Source: Rhodococcus opacus B4 (GTDB lineage: Bacteria; Actinomycetota; Actinomycetes; Mycobacteriales; Mycobacteriaceae). From it: 64,000 nucleotides of DNA. Location: the NCBI RefSeq assembly GCF_000010805.1, contig NC_012522.1:4712001-4776000 (forward strand), in the 5' to 3' direction. The notes under the pieces were generated by a model. That model made no database searches, was not told where the DNA came from, and saw nothing but the letters and a program-made list of their open reading frames with translations. Positions 9,259 to 17,989 of this stretch are shown piece after piece (position 1 is the first letter of the stretch; each line of letters opens with the position of its first letter). The translations under genes were made by a program, and so were the position numbers.

Positions 9259-10227
9259 ATGGCTGGAAATTCGAGTAGGCGCGGCGCCATCCGCAAGGCC
9301 GGTACCAAGAAGGGGCAGGTCGCCGGTTCCGGTGGCCAGCGCCGCAAGGGCCTGGAAGGGCGCGGCGCCACCCCGCCCGCGGAGGCCCGCACCAAGCACC
9401 CCGCCGCCAAGCGCGCCGCTCGGGCCGCCCGGGAAGCGGAGAAGCAGCCGGGCCGCGGACGTCAGGCCGCAGGCCGCAAGGTGCTCGACGGTCCCGAGAC
9501 CGTGCTGGGTCGCAACCCCGTCGTCGAGTGCCTGCGCGCCGGTGTCCCCGCGACCGCCCTGTACGTCGCGGTCGGAACCGAGAGCGACGACCGCCTGAAG
9601 GAATCCGTCCAGCGCGCCGCCGACGCGGGCATCTCCATCCTCGAGGTCCCCCGCACCGATCTCGACCGGCTCAGCGCCAACGGCATGCACCAGGGGATCG
9701 CGTTGCAGGTGCCGCCGTACCGCTACGCGCATCCCGACGACCTCATCGCGGAGGCCCGCAAGCACCAGGAGGCGCCGCTGCTCGTGGCCCTCGACAACAT
9801 CACCGATCCCCGCAACCTCGGTGCGGTCGTGCGGTCGGTGGCGGCGTTCGGCGGGCACGGTGTGGTCATCCCCGAGCGTCGCAGTGCTTCGGTCACCGCG
9901 GTGGCGTGGCGCACCAGCGCCGGCGCCGCGGCGCGTCTGCCGATCGCCCGTGCCACCAATCTCACTCGCACACTGAAGGATTGGGCGTCCAAAGGTGTCC
10001 AGGTGGTCGGGCTCGACGCGGGCGGCGACACCACGCTCGACGAGTTCGACGGCAGCGGTCCGGTGGTCGTCGTGGTCGGCTCCGAGGGCAAGGGATTGTC
10101 GCGTCTGGTGCGCGAGAACTGCGACGCCATCCTCAGCATCCCGATGGCGGGCCCGGTCGAATCGCTCAACGCGTCCGTCGCCGCGGGTGTCGTGCTCGCT
10201 GACATCGCCCGCCGCCGCCGGAGCTAG
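9259..10227 (+). CDS. rlmB: TrmH/RlmB family 23S rRNA 2'-O-methyltransferase
   Basis: A 322-residue SPOUT methyltransferase. Residues 1-80 are a very basic, low-complexity Lys/Arg/Ala tail; residues about 85-160 are the SpoU substrate-binding domain; the rest is the knotted SPOUT fold with [30 protein letters not shown] and [16 protein letters not shown], the three family motifs. The most likely target is the 23S rRNA guanosine modified by RlmB, but the family also holds antibiotic-resistance methyltransferases, so the exact base is inferred. ATG 9259 is two bases after the cysS stop. It ends the carD-led gene run and is convergent with pxpC. Confidence 0.9.
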   Translation: MAGNSSRRGAIRKAGTKKGQVAGSGGQRRKGLEGRGATPPAEARTKHPAAKRAARAAREAEKQPGRGRQAAGRKVLDGPETVLGRNPVVECLRAGVPATALYVAVGTESDDRLKESVQRAADAGISILEVPRTDLDRLSANGMHQGIALQVPPYRYAHPDDLIAEARKHQEAPLLVALDNITDPRNLGAVVRSVAAFGGHGVVIPERRSASVTAVAWRTSAGAAARLPIARATNLTRTLKDWASKGVQVVGLDAGGDTTLDEFDGSGPVVVVVGSEGKGLSRLVRENCDAILSIPMAGPVESLNASVAAGVVLADIARRRRS

Positions 10228-10236
10228 GCCCCGCCG

Positions 10237-11118
10237 TCACCTCGGGAGCGGGGACGCCACCGCGCGGTGGAACCGCACCCGGTGCCCGGGCCGCAACTGA
10301 GCGGCCCGCGGCAGGTCGGCCTCAGCGACCACGGCGATCACCGGGTAACCGCCCGTCACCGGATGGTCGGCGAGGAACAGGATCGGCTGACCGTTCGGGG
10401 GCACCTGCAGGGCGCCGGCGACCATGGCCTCGCTGGGCATTTCGCCGCGCACGGATCGATGCAGCGCTCCCGGGCCTTCGAGTCGCGCCCCCACCCGGTT
10501 GGTGTCGGAACTGACCGTCCACGTCTCGCGGAGCAGGGCGTCGACGGATGCGGGGGTGAACCAGTCGTCCCGCGGTCCGATCCGGACACGCATCGTCAAC
10601 GGATCCTCGGGAGTGACGGGCGGGGGGATGATCTCGTCGGCGGGCCAGTCGCCGGCATCCGCACCGACGAGCAACCGGTCACCCTCGGCGATCGGATCGG
10701 GTCCGAGGCCCGACAGCGTGTCGGTGGACCGGCTCCCCATCACCGCGGGCACGTCGACACCTCCGCGCACCGCGACGTAACTGCGCAGCCCCTCCGAAGC
10801 GAACGCGATCTCCAGCACGTCCCCGGTGTTCAGGTGCAGCATCGTGTAGTCGGGTCGGGGTTTGGAATTGACGGCGACGGGATTACGGGCACCGGTGACG
10901 GCGACGCTGACGGTCCCGGCCGCCCGCACCGCGAGCCCACCGAGCGTGACCTCCAGCGTCGCGGCGTCGGAGTGGTTGCCCACCAACCTGTTTGCGCAAT
11001 CGTGTGCGTCGCGGTCGGCGGCACCCGACTCGCCGACACCGATGGAGGCGTATCCGGGGCGGCCGCGATCCTGCACGGTGGTGAGCGGTCCGGTGCGCAC
11101 GACCTCGAGCCAAGCCAT
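10237..11118 (-). CDS. pxpC: 5-oxoprolinase subunit C family protein (PxpC/AHS2)
   Basis: A 293-residue member of the carboxyltransferase AHS2 family. The N terminus MAWLEVVRTGPLTTVQDRGRPG and the central RSYVAVRGGVDVPAVMGSRS are diagnostic. In ATP-dependent 5-oxoprolinase PxpABC this subunit works with PxpB to activate or open the pyroglutamate ring. Here it stands alone; the B and A subunits are 22 kb away at 33605-34983. It may complete that enzyme or serve another lactamase. ATG 11118 is chosen over the ATG six codons upstream because family members start MxxLEV. It is convergent with rlmB (9 bp) and divergent from the ZIP-like gene. Confidence 0.87.
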   Translation of the reverse strand: MAWLEVVRTGPLTTVQDRGRPGYASIGVGESGAADRDAHDCANRLVGNHSDAATLEVTLGGLAVRAAGTVSVAVTGARNPVAVNSKPRPDYTMLHLNTGDVLEIAFASEGLRSYVAVRGGVDVPAVMGSRSTDTLSGLGPDPIAEGDRLLVGADAGDWPADEIIPPPVTPEDPLTMRVRIGPRDDWFTPASVDALLRETWTVSSDTNRVGARLEGPGALHRSVRGEMPSEAMVAGALQVPPNGQPILFLADHPVTGGYPVIAVVAEADLPRAAQLRPGHRVRFHRAVASPLPR

Positions 11119-11152
11119 CGTCCGATTGTCCCGCATCTCCGCGGCGTCTGGA

Positions 11153-11165
11153 TACGCTCTCGATC
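11153..11165 (+). promoter_or_regulatory. probable leaderless promoter of the ZIP-like gene
   Basis: TACGCT at 11153-11158 fits the TANNNT -10 box and ends 7 nt before ATG 11166; no ribosome-binding sequence precedes the ATG. The pxpC/ZIP divergent gap is only 47 bp. Confidence 0.4.
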
Positions 11166-11855
11166 ATGTTGACCGCGACTCTGTACGGCCTCGGCACGGC
11201 CGTGCCCCTGCTGATCGGTGCCGTCGTCGGGCTGCGCTACGACCTGCCGCGGCCGGTCCTCGCGGCGCTCATGGCGTTCGGTGCGGGAACGATGGTGGCC
11301 GCCGTGTCCACCGAGTTGTTCCAGCCCGCGTTCGAGACCGAAGGGATCTGGAGGGCGGGGGCAGCCCTGTTCGCGGGTGCCCTCGTCTACGTGGTCGCCG
11401 ACCGGCTCATCGAGCAGAAACTCGGAGCCGGCGCCCTGGGCTGGGCGTTGATGCTCGGCGCGCTGCTCGACGGCGTCCCCGAGAACACCGCCCTCGGGGT
11501 GACGATCAGCAGCGCGGGCGGCGTGGTGCTGCTCGTCGCCGTCGCGGTAGGAAACGTGCCCGAGGCGGTCGCGGGCGCGGCGTCCATGCGGTCCCAGCCG
11601 CACTTCAGCCGCGGCCGCGCGCTCTCGGTGTGGGTGGCCGTCGCCGTCCTGCTCGTTCTGGTCGTGATCGGCGCCGACGCCCTGTCCGACACCATCTCCG
11701 ACGGCGCCATCGCGACCATCCAGGCATTCGCCGGTGGCGCGACCATCGCCGTGCTCGCCGACTCGCTGATGCCCGAGGCATACCGGGAGGGCGGGTGGTG
11801 GGTCGGGCTGTCCACCGCGCTCGGGTTCCTCGTCGCGTTCGGGCTCGGCGCCTAG
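11166..11855 (+). CDS. ZIP-like metal transporter, membrane protein
   Basis: A 229-residue integral membrane protein with about seven or eight hydrophobic helices. The segment [19 protein letters not shown] resembles the helix-IV metal-site motif of ZIP transporters (His/Asp-rich DGxxE), and [13 protein letters not shown] resembles helix V. ZIP proteins move zinc or other divalent metals into the cytosol. The family His residues are mostly replaced by Asp, Asn and Glu, so the ion could differ or the protein may be a distant member. It sits between pxpC and ald with no clear functional link. Confidence 0.65.
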   Translation: MLTATLYGLGTAVPLLIGAVVGLRYDLPRPVLAALMAFGAGTMVAAVSTELFQPAFETEGIWRAGAALFAGALVYVVADRLIEQKLGAGALGWALMLGALLDGVPENTALGVTISSAGGVVLLVAVAVGNVPEAVAGAASMRSQPHFSRGRALSVWVAVAVLLVLVVIGADALSDTISDGAIATIQAFAGGATIAVLADSLMPEAYREGGWWVGLSTALGFLVAFGLGA

Positions 11856-11876
11856 CCTGCTCGGTCGCGCTGAGTT

Positions 11877-12983
11877 TCAGGCGGGCAGCGTCGCCACCGT
11901 GTACCCGTGCGCGGCACCGACTTCCGCCGACAGCAGTTGGCCGTCGTGCGTGCTCAGGCCCGCCGCGAGTCCGGGGACGGTCGCGGTGGCGTCCTTCCAG
12001 CCCTTGTCGGCAAGGGCGACGACGTAGGGGAGGGTCGCGTTGGTGAGCGCGTAGGTGGAGGTGCGGGGCACGGCGCCGGGCATGTTGGCGACGCAGTAGA
12101 ACACCGAGTCGTGAACCTGGTAGGTGGGTTCGGCGTGGGTGGTGGGGCGTGAGTCCTCGAAGCAGCCGCCCTGGTCGATGGCGATGTCGACGAGCACCGA
12201 GCCGGGCTTCATCCGGGAGACGAGGTTGTTGGAGACGAGGGTGGGGGCCTTGGCGCCGGGGACGAGGACGGCGCCGATCACCAGGTCGGCCTCGAGGACG
12301 GCCTGCTCGAGTTCCAGGGAGTTCGAGACGATCGTCTTGACCTGCCCCTGGTACAGGGCGTCGATCTCCCGGAGGCGGGCGATGGACAGGTCCAGGACGG
12401 TGACGTCGGCGTGCATGCCGTGCGCGATGGCGATCGCGTTCTTGCCGGAGACGCCGGCGCCGATGACGACGACCTTGGCCGGCCGGACGCCGGGGACGCC
12501 GCCCATGAGGACGCCGCGGCCGCCGCCCTGGCGCATGAGGTGGTAGGCGCCGGCCTGCGGGGCGAGGCGTCCGGCGACCTCGCTCATCGGGGCGAGCAGC
12601 GGCAGCGAGCCGTCGGCGGCGGTGACGGTTTCGTAGGCGATCGAGGTGGTCCGCGAGGCGAGCAGGGCGTCGGTGCACTCCTTGGACGCGGCGAGGTGCA
12701 GGTAGGTGAACAGCACCTGGTCCTTGCGCAGGCGTGAATACTCCTCGGCGATGGGCTCTTTCACCTTCAGGAGAAGGTCGGCGGTCCCCCACACCGCAGT
12801 GGCGGAGGAGAGGATCTGGGCGCCCGCTGCCTTGAAGTCCTCATCGGTGAACGAGGACCCGAGGCCCGCGCCCGCTTCGATGATGACGTCGTGGCCGCGT
12901 TCGGCGAGTTCGTGGACACCGGCGGGGCTGATGGCCACGCGGTACTCGTGGTTCTTGATTTCGCGGGGGATGCCGATCTTCAT
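11877..12983 (-). CDS. ald: alanine dehydrogenase
   Basis: A 368-residue NAD-dependent enzyme interconverting L-alanine with pyruvate and ammonia. The N-terminal substrate domain opens [17 protein letters not shown] and has the catalytic Lys in LLKVKEP and His in LFTYLHLAA. The NAD-binding domain carries [16 protein letters not shown]. The frame opens upstream, but ATG 12983 gives the family N terminus and has GGAG 6 nt before it. It lies 214 bp downstream of pucR on the same strand, in a gap rich in repeats (13010-13086) that look regulatory. Next to an aminotransferase that would form alanine, it could return pyruvate. Confidence 0.95.
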   Translation of the reverse strand: MKIGIPREIKNHEYRVAISPAGVHELAERGHDVIIEAGAGLGSSFTDEDFKAAGAQILSSATAVWGTADLLLKVKEPIAEEYSRLRKDQVLFTYLHLAASKECTDALLASRTTSIAYETVTAADGSLPLLAPMSEVAGRLAPQAGAYHLMRQGGGRGVLMGGVPGVRPAKVVVIGAGVSGKNAIAIAHGMHADVTVLDLSIARLREIDALYQGQVKTIVSNSLELEQAVLEADLVIGAVLVPGAKAPTLVSNNLVSRMKPGSVLVDIAIDQGGCFEDSRPTTHAEPTYQVHDSVFYCVANMPGAVPRTSTYALTNATLPYVVALADKGWKDATATVPGLAAGLSTHDGQLLSAEVGAAHGYTVATLPA

Positions 12984-13009
12984 GAGAACTCCGTGCTGTT
13001 GGAAATTCG

Positions 13010-13025
13010 ATTGGTAGGTGCCAAT
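13010..13025. promoter_or_regulatory. inverted-repeat operator candidate upstream of ald
   Basis: ATTGGTA-GG-TGCCAAT forms arms matching at six of seven positions, 27 bp before the ald ATG. The right half-site TGCCAAT recurs twice upstream. Regulators known for ald in relatives are Lrp-type (AldR) or PucR-type; which acts here cannot be read from sequence. Confidence 0.5.
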
Positions 13026-13086
13026 AGTGAAGAAAGCGATCATTCCTGCCAATAGTTCTGAAGATAATTCTTAGAATTGCCAACAT
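13019..13086. repeat. three spaced TGCCAA direct repeats upstream of ald
   Basis: TGCCAATAGT occurs exactly at 13019-13028 and 13047-13056, and TGCCAACAT at 13078-13086, spaced 28 and 31 bp, about three helical turns. The region is much more AT-rich than its surroundings. Such phased half-sites suit a regulator that wraps or oligomerises on DNA. Confidence 0.5.
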
Positions 13087-13159
13087 CGCTTGCGGCGATT
13101 CGGAGGCGGCCGCAGCGGGGAGGTCTTCGCCGAACGATCTTCGGCAATGGCTCCGCCCC

Positions 13160-13201
13160 GTGGAGTACTGAATTAACCGCCCGACGTTGATAAGTACTCA
13201 C
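13160..13201. repeat. dispersed palindromic element, copy A (degenerate) at pucR 3' end
   Basis: Reading the minus strand, GTGAGTACTTATCAAC, the 8-nt loop GTCGGGCG and an imperfect right arm (GTTAATTCAGTACTCCAC) form the same hairpin as at 21271, 33580 and 61672. The TGA in its GTGAG is the stop codon of pucR. This copy is not between convergent genes: it lies between pucR and downstream ald, where it may act as a terminator. Confidence 0.8.
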
Positions 13202-14805
13202 GGGCGCCGGAGGCGCAGGATCAGCATGGCCGTGTGCAGCGACGTCCGGGACTCGGCATCGTCGAGGTCCACACCGAGCAGGCGCTCGATCGTGGCCAGC
13301 TTCGCGTAGAGCGTGGGACGCGAGAGGTGGAGCTTCTTCGCGAGTTCCGTCTTGTTGCCGCCGAGTTCGAGGAAGCTCCGCAGGACGTCGAGGCTGTCGC
13401 CGCCGTGCCGCGCCCGATGCTCCAGCAGGCCGCGCAGTTCGGTCTCGGCGAACGCCTGCACCCGCGGATCGCTCTGGATGAGGGCGAGGAGCCCGCGCAA
13501 CCGGATGTCGGCTGCCCGGTGAAAGGCCTTGTCGTCCGGTGGCAACGACAGCGCGACGTCGGCGATGTGCGCGGATTCCGCCAGGCCGCCCGCGGCATCC
13601 AGCAGACGGGTCGATTCGGGACCGACGCCGATCGTGCAGTGCAGGACGCCGTCGAGTCGGGTGAGTGCAGCGCGGATGGCCCCGCAGAGTTCGGTCAGCG
13701 CGCCGGGTGCGGACGCCGGCGGATGGGACAGGAGCAGGTCGATCTGCCCGGCCCGGGTGTTCGCGGTCAACGCCGTCTGCCGCGACGTCCGGACCGCGTG
13801 ACGCACGGCGTCCAGCATGGTGACTCGGCGTCGCTGGGCCAGAACCTGGTCGGCACTGGCGGTTTCGCTGACACGCACGGTCATCGGCAGGTAGGTCAAG
13901 GCAGGGCGGAGGCCGAGTGCGTGGGCGCGCGCGGTCGCCTCGGCCTCGTCCTGAACCCGTGCGCGGCGGAGTTCGTCGATGAGCCCACTCTGGGCCTGCT
14001 GCTCGAGCGCGGTCCGGTCCTGTTCGACCATGCGGTGCAATGCGAGCGCCTGAGCCGCGCGTTCGAGGGCCATCCGGGCCCGGCCTTCGGCGGCGACGGG
14101 GTACGGGGCGACGAGTCGTCCCCATTCCTGCCGATGGGCGCCGACGGGCGTCGTCGTCCACGATTCGGGGCCGTCGACCGCGGTCTGATGCGACACGGGC
14201 GTCAGCCGCGACCGCCGTTCCCACTCGGCGAGGAGGTCCGCCGCCGCGGTGTCCTGCGCCGCGAACGCCAGCACCTGCCGGTTGAGGTCTTCGAGCACGA
14301 CCGGGGCGCCGAGCATGCCGGCCGCGGCGTCGACGATCTCACCGAGCGACGCCCGCTTCATGCTGAGGTCGGTAAAGACCTCGTGGGCGTGCCGCGCGAA
14401 GGCGACCTCGTCGTACTGCTCCGCGACGATCGACCGGTGCACCGCCTCGGTGACCTCGACGAACTTGATCTGGCGGTGCAGCGCGATCACGGGGAACGAC
14501 AGCCTGTCGGCGGCGCGTGCCACCCCGGCCGGGACGGTATCGACGTGGACGCCCAGTTCGACGACGAGTCCGGCCGCGCCCGCCGCGGCCAGTCCTTCCA
14601 GGTATTCCACGCTCGACGAGTCGTCCGCGAGGGGGTGCCCGGTGGTGAGGACGAGTTCGCCGCCCTGGAGGAGGTTCGACAGGTCGGGCAGATCGCTGAC
14701 GTGCACCCATCGCACCGGCCTGTCCAGTGGTCCGCCGCCGACCACCTCGGGCGTTCCGGCCTGGACTACCGGGAGCGCCAGGATGTCGACGATGGTGGGC
14801 AGCAT
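13198..14805 (-). CDS. PucR family transcriptional regulator
   Basis: A 535-residue regulator. Residues about 8-125 are the PucR sensory domain (LDRPVRWVHVSDLPDLSNLL, GGELVLTTGHPL). The middle contains a GGDEF-like cap typical of the group, and residues about 465-525 form the PucR C-terminal helix-turn-helix (SFLELGGNKTELAKKLHLS, RPTLYAKLATIERLLG). PucR members control purine, amino-acid, GABA or proline breakdown. It diverges from mmsA with a palindrome covering its own ATG, and lies upstream of ald, so control of both sides is likely. Its stop codon is supplied by a dispersed palindromic element. Confidence 0.88.
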   Translation of the reverse strand: MLPTIVDILALPVVQAGTPEVVGGGPLDRPVRWVHVSDLPDLSNLLQGGELVLTTGHPLADDSSSVEYLEGLAAAGAAGLVVELGVHVDTVPAGVARAADRLSFPVIALHRQIKFVEVTEAVHRSIVAEQYDEVAFARHAHEVFTDLSMKRASLGEIVDAAAGMLGAPVVLEDLNRQVLAFAAQDTAAADLLAEWERRSRLTPVSHQTAVDGPESWTTTPVGAHRQEWGRLVAPYPVAAEGRARMALERAAQALALHRMVEQDRTALEQQAQSGLIDELRRARVQDEAEATARAHALGLRPALTYLPMTVRVSETASADQVLAQRRRVTMLDAVRHAVRTSRQTALTANTRAGQIDLLLSHPPASAPGALTELCGAIRAALTRLDGVLHCTIGVGPESTRLLDAAGGLAESAHIADVALSLPPDDKAFHRAADIRLRGLLALIQSDPRVQAFAETELRGLLEHRARHGGDSLDVLRSFLELGGNKTELAKKLHLSRPTLYAKLATIERLLGVDLDDAESRTSLHTAMLILRLRRP

Positions 14806-14820
14806 TTACGCAGTGTAAAT
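14804..14820. promoter_or_regulatory. palindromic operator candidate over the pucR start codon
   Basis: ATTTAC-GCAGT-GTAAAT has perfect 6-bp arms and includes the pucR ATG (14805-14803). It lies in the 137-bp divergent gap between pucR and mmsA. Autoregulation and control of mmsA by PucR are inferred; no second copy was seen. Confidence 0.5.
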
Positions 14821-14942
14821 CAGAATGCGGAATTCTATACAGATCGTCGGGGCCTGGGGGCTGGTTTACGGACCAGAGTGGAGGCATCGCACTTCACGCG
14901 GAGTTCCCGCGACTCGGCCCTCTCGGTAAGGACACCCACCTC

Positions 14943-16451
14943 ATGACACACAGCGACGCCGTCCGGACCATCTCGCACTGGTTCGACAACAAGAGTTTCA
15001 CCGGCACGAGTGGAAACACCGCTCCGGTGACGAACCCGGCGACCGGTGAGGTCACCGGTCAGGTCGCCCTCGCCAGCGTCGAGGATTCCCGCGCGGTGAT
15101 CGACGCCGCCGCCGCGGCGTTCCCGGCGTGGCGGGACACCTCCCTCGCCAAGCGCACCCAGATCATCTTCAAGTTCCGGGAACTGCTCAACGAGCGTAAG
15201 GGCGAGCTGGCGGAGATCATCACCGCCGAGCACGGCAAGGTCGTCTCCGACGCATTGGGAGAGGTGTCCCGTGGTCAGGAGGTCGTCGAATTCGCGTGCG
15301 GCATCGCGCACCTGCTCAAGGGCGGCATGACCGAAAACGCCTCCACCAACGTCGACGTGCATTCGATCCGCCAGCCCGTCGGCCCGGTCGGGATCATCTC
15401 CCCGTTCAACTTCCCCGCCATGGTCCCGATGTGGTTCTTCCCCGTCGCCATCGCCGCCGGCAACACGGTGGTGTTGAAGCCGTCGGAGAAGGACCCCACC
15501 GCCGCCATCTGGATGGCCGAACTCTGGGCCGAGGCCGGACTGCCGGCCGGGGTGTTCAACGTCCTCCAAGGGGACAAGACCGCCGTCGACGAACTGCTCA
15601 CCAACCCCGCCATCAAGGCCATCAGCTTCGTCGGCTCCACCCCCATCGCCCAGTACGTGTACGCCACCGGCACCGCCCACGGCAAACGTGTGCAGGCGTT
15701 GGGCGGCGCGAAGAACCACGCCATCGTCCTCCCGGACGCCGACCTCGACCTCGCGGCCGACGCCATGGTCAACGCCGGCTTCGGCTCCGCCGGTGAACGC
15801 TGCATGGCCATCAGTGCGCTGGTGGCGGTCGGCGACATCGCCGACGAGTTGGTCGCGAAGATCAAGGAGCGCACCGACACGTTGAAGATCGGGGACGGCA
15901 CCAAAGACTCGGACATGGGACCGCTGGTGACGAAGGTGCACCGCGACAAGGTCGCCTCCTACATCGACGCCGGCGAACACGACGGCGCCACCATCGTCGT
16001 CGACGGCCGGCAGGTGCAGGCCAACGGCGGCAAGGACGGGTTCTGGCTCGGACCGACCCTGATCGACCACGTCACCACCGACATGTCCGTGTACACCGAC
16101 GAAATCTTCGGACCCGTCCTGTCCGTGATCCGAGTCGACTCCTACGACGAGGCCCTGGAGTTGGTGAACTCCAGCGAGTTCGGCAACGGCACCGCCATCT
16201 TCACCAACGACGGTGGCGCGGCCCGCCGGTTCCAGAACGAGGTCGAGGTCGGCATGGTCGGCATCAACGTCCCGATCCCGGTTCCCACCGCCTACTACTC
16301 GTTCGGTGGCTGGAAGTCATCGCTGTTCGGTGACACCCACGCCCACGGCACCGAGGGTGTGCACTTCTTCACCCGCGGCAAGGTCGTGACCAGTCGCTGG
16401 CTCGACCCGAGCCACGGTGGCATCAACCTCGGCTTCCCACAGAACAACTGA
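14943..16451 (+). CDS. mmsA: CoA-acylating methylmalonate-semialdehyde dehydrogenase
   Basis: A 502-residue aldehyde dehydrogenase superfamily enzyme converting (methyl)malonate semialdehyde, NAD and CoA to propionyl- or acetyl-CoA and CO2. Family marks are PVGPVGIISPFNFPAMVP, FVGSTPIAQYVYATGTAHGK, QALGGAKNHAIVLPDAD and the catalytic Cys in SAGERCMAISALV. The MmsA-type GGAKNH replaces the ELGGK of ordinary aldehyde dehydrogenases, supporting CoA-dependence. ATG 14943 is preceded only by weak ribosome-site sequence. Divergent from pucR and 20 bp before an aminotransferase: together they would take a beta-amino acid to the semialdehyde and on to acyl-CoA. Valine and beta-alanine are the usual sources. 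Confidence 0.93.
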   Translation: MTHSDAVRTISHWFDNKSFTGTSGNTAPVTNPATGEVTGQVALASVEDSRAVIDAAAAAFPAWRDTSLAKRTQIIFKFRELLNERKGELAEIITAEHGKVVSDALGEVSRGQEVVEFACGIAHLLKGGMTENASTNVDVHSIRQPVGPVGIISPFNFPAMVPMWFFPVAIAAGNTVVLKPSEKDPTAAIWMAELWAEAGLPAGVFNVLQGDKTAVDELLTNPAIKAISFVGSTPIAQYVYATGTAHGKRVQALGGAKNHAIVLPDADLDLAADAMVNAGFGSAGERCMAISALVAVGDIADELVAKIKERTDTLKIGDGTKDSDMGPLVTKVHRDKVASYIDAGEHDGATIVVDGRQVQANGGKDGFWLGPTLIDHVTTDMSVYTDEIFGPVLSVIRVDSYDEALELVNSSEFGNGTAIFTNDGGAARRFQNEVEVGMVGINVPIPVPTAYYSFGGWKSSLFGDTHAHGTEGVHFFTRGKVVTSRWLDPSHGGINLGFPQNN

Positions 16452-16471
16452 GCAGGAAAGGAACCACGGTC

Positions 16472-17860
16472 ATGACGACGACAGTCTCCCAGGAACTCCT
16501 GCCCACCGGTCAGCCCCTCGACGTGGCTCGTGCCGAGGGGGAGCGGGCCTACGCCCTCGACCGCGCGCACGTGTTCCACTCGTGGTCCGCGCAGGAGCAG
16601 ATCACCCCGATGACGATCCTCGCGTCCGAGGGTTCGTACGTGTGGGACGGCGCCGGGAACCGGATGCTGGACTTCTCGTCCCAGCTGGTCAACACGAACA
16701 TCGGGCACCAGCACCCGAGAGTCGTTGCCGCCATCCAGGAGCAGGCCGCGAAGCTGTGCACCATCGCGCCGCAGTACGCGAACGACGCCCGCTCCGAGGC
16801 CGCGCGGCTGATCGCCGAGCGGACCCCGGGCGATCTGAACAAGGTGTTCTTCACCAACGGCGGCGCGGATGCCAACGAGCACGCGGTGCGGATGGCTCGC
16901 CTGCATACCGGCCGCTACAAGGTGCTCTCCCGGTACCGGTCGTACCACGGTGGCACGGACACCGCGATCAACCTCACCGGCGATCCGCGCCGGTGGCCCA
17001 ACGACTACGGCAACAGCGGAGTGATCCACTTCCACGGACCGTTCCTGTACCGGTCGCAGTTCCACTCGGAGAACGAGCAGCAGGAAACCGAGCGTGCGCT
17101 CGAGCACCTCGACCAGCTGATCCGACTGGAGGGCCCGAACTCGATCGCTGCGATCGTGCTCGAATCGGTGCCCGGGACCGCGGGGATCATGGTGCCCCCG
17201 CCCGGGTACCTGGCCGGTGTGCGGGAGATCTGCGACCGCTACGGCATCGTGTTCATCGCCGACGAGGTGATGTCCGGGTTCGGCCGGACCGGAAAGTGGT
17301 TCGCGATCGACCATTTCGATGTCGTCCCGGACCTGATCACGTTCGCGAAGGGCGTCAACTCCGGCTACGTTCCGCTCGGCGGTGTCGCGATCAGCGAGAA
17401 GATCGCCGCGACGTTCGCGAACCGGCCCTACCCCGGCGGGCTGACCTACTCCGGTCACCCGCTCGCCACCGCCGCCGCCGTCGCGACGATCAGCGCGATG
17501 GCAGACGAGGGGATCGTCGAGAACGCCGCCCGGATCGGCAGCGAGATTCTCGGTCCCGGACTGCGTGGACTCGCCGACCGGCATCCGTCGATCGGTGAAG
17601 TCCGCGGGCTCGGCGTGTTCTGGGCGATCGAACTCGTTGCCGACCGCGCCACGAAGGAACCGCTCGCCCCGTACGGCGCGTCCAGTCCGGTGATGAACGA
17701 GGTGATCGCGGCGTGCAAGGCAGCAGGACTGCTGCCGTTCGCCAACTTCAACCGCGTCCACGCCGTGCCACCGTGCACAGTCACCGAGACCGAGGTCCGT
17801 GAGGGTCTCGCGATCCTCGACACGGTTCTCGACATCGCGGACGCACACCGCAAGTCCTGA
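16472..17860 (+). CDS. class III omega-amino acid aminotransferase
   Basis: A 462-residue PLP enzyme of the class III transaminases. Visible are SRYRSYHGGTDTA, the PLP-contacting FIADEVMSGFGRTGKWFA and the Schiff-base Lys in LITFAKGVNSGYVPLGG. The N-terminal HSWSAQEQITPM resembles taurine- and beta-alanine-pyruvate aminotransferases, which use pyruvate and give L-alanine. Being 20 bp after mmsA, beta-alanine (or 3-aminoisobutyrate) is the best guess for the amino donor, with malonate semialdehyde passed to MmsA. The ATG has AGGAAAGGA upstream. A strong hairpin at 17900 ends the transcript before the glutamate dehydrogenase. Confidence 0.85.
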   Translation: MTTTVSQELLPTGQPLDVARAEGERAYALDRAHVFHSWSAQEQITPMTILASEGSYVWDGAGNRMLDFSSQLVNTNIGHQHPRVVAAIQEQAAKLCTIAPQYANDARSEAARLIAERTPGDLNKVFFTNGGADANEHAVRMARLHTGRYKVLSRYRSYHGGTDTAINLTGDPRRWPNDYGNSGVIHFHGPFLYRSQFHSENEQQETERALEHLDQLIRLEGPNSIAAIVLESVPGTAGIMVPPPGYLAGVREICDRYGIVFIADEVMSGFGRTGKWFAIDHFDVVPDLITFAKGVNSGYVPLGGVAISEKIAATFANRPYPGGLTYSGHPLATAAAVATISAMADEGIVENAARIGSEILGPGLRGLADRHPSIGEVRGLGVFWAIELVADRATKEPLAPYGASSPVMNEVIAACKAAGLLPFANFNRVHAVPPCTVTETEVREGLAILDTVLDIADAHRKS

Positions 17861-17899
17861 CACACCCCGTCCGACGACACACCCGTGTCCCGACACTCG

Positions 17900-17945
17900 A
17901 TCCGTCCCGCGGTCAATGGCGCCCGCGGGACGGATCTTTCTCTAT
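17900..17945 (+). terminator. rho-independent terminator after the aminotransferase
   Basis: ATCCGTCCCGCGG (17900-17912) and its perfect complement (17923-17935) form a 13-bp stem with a 10-nt loop, followed by a T-rich tail CTTTCTCTATT. It lies 40 bp past the aminotransferase stop and 45 bp before the glutamate dehydrogenase start. Confidence 0.75.
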
Positions 17946-17989
17946 TCCACGACAACCACTCGGCGCCCGGATCTCAACGGAGAGAATCT

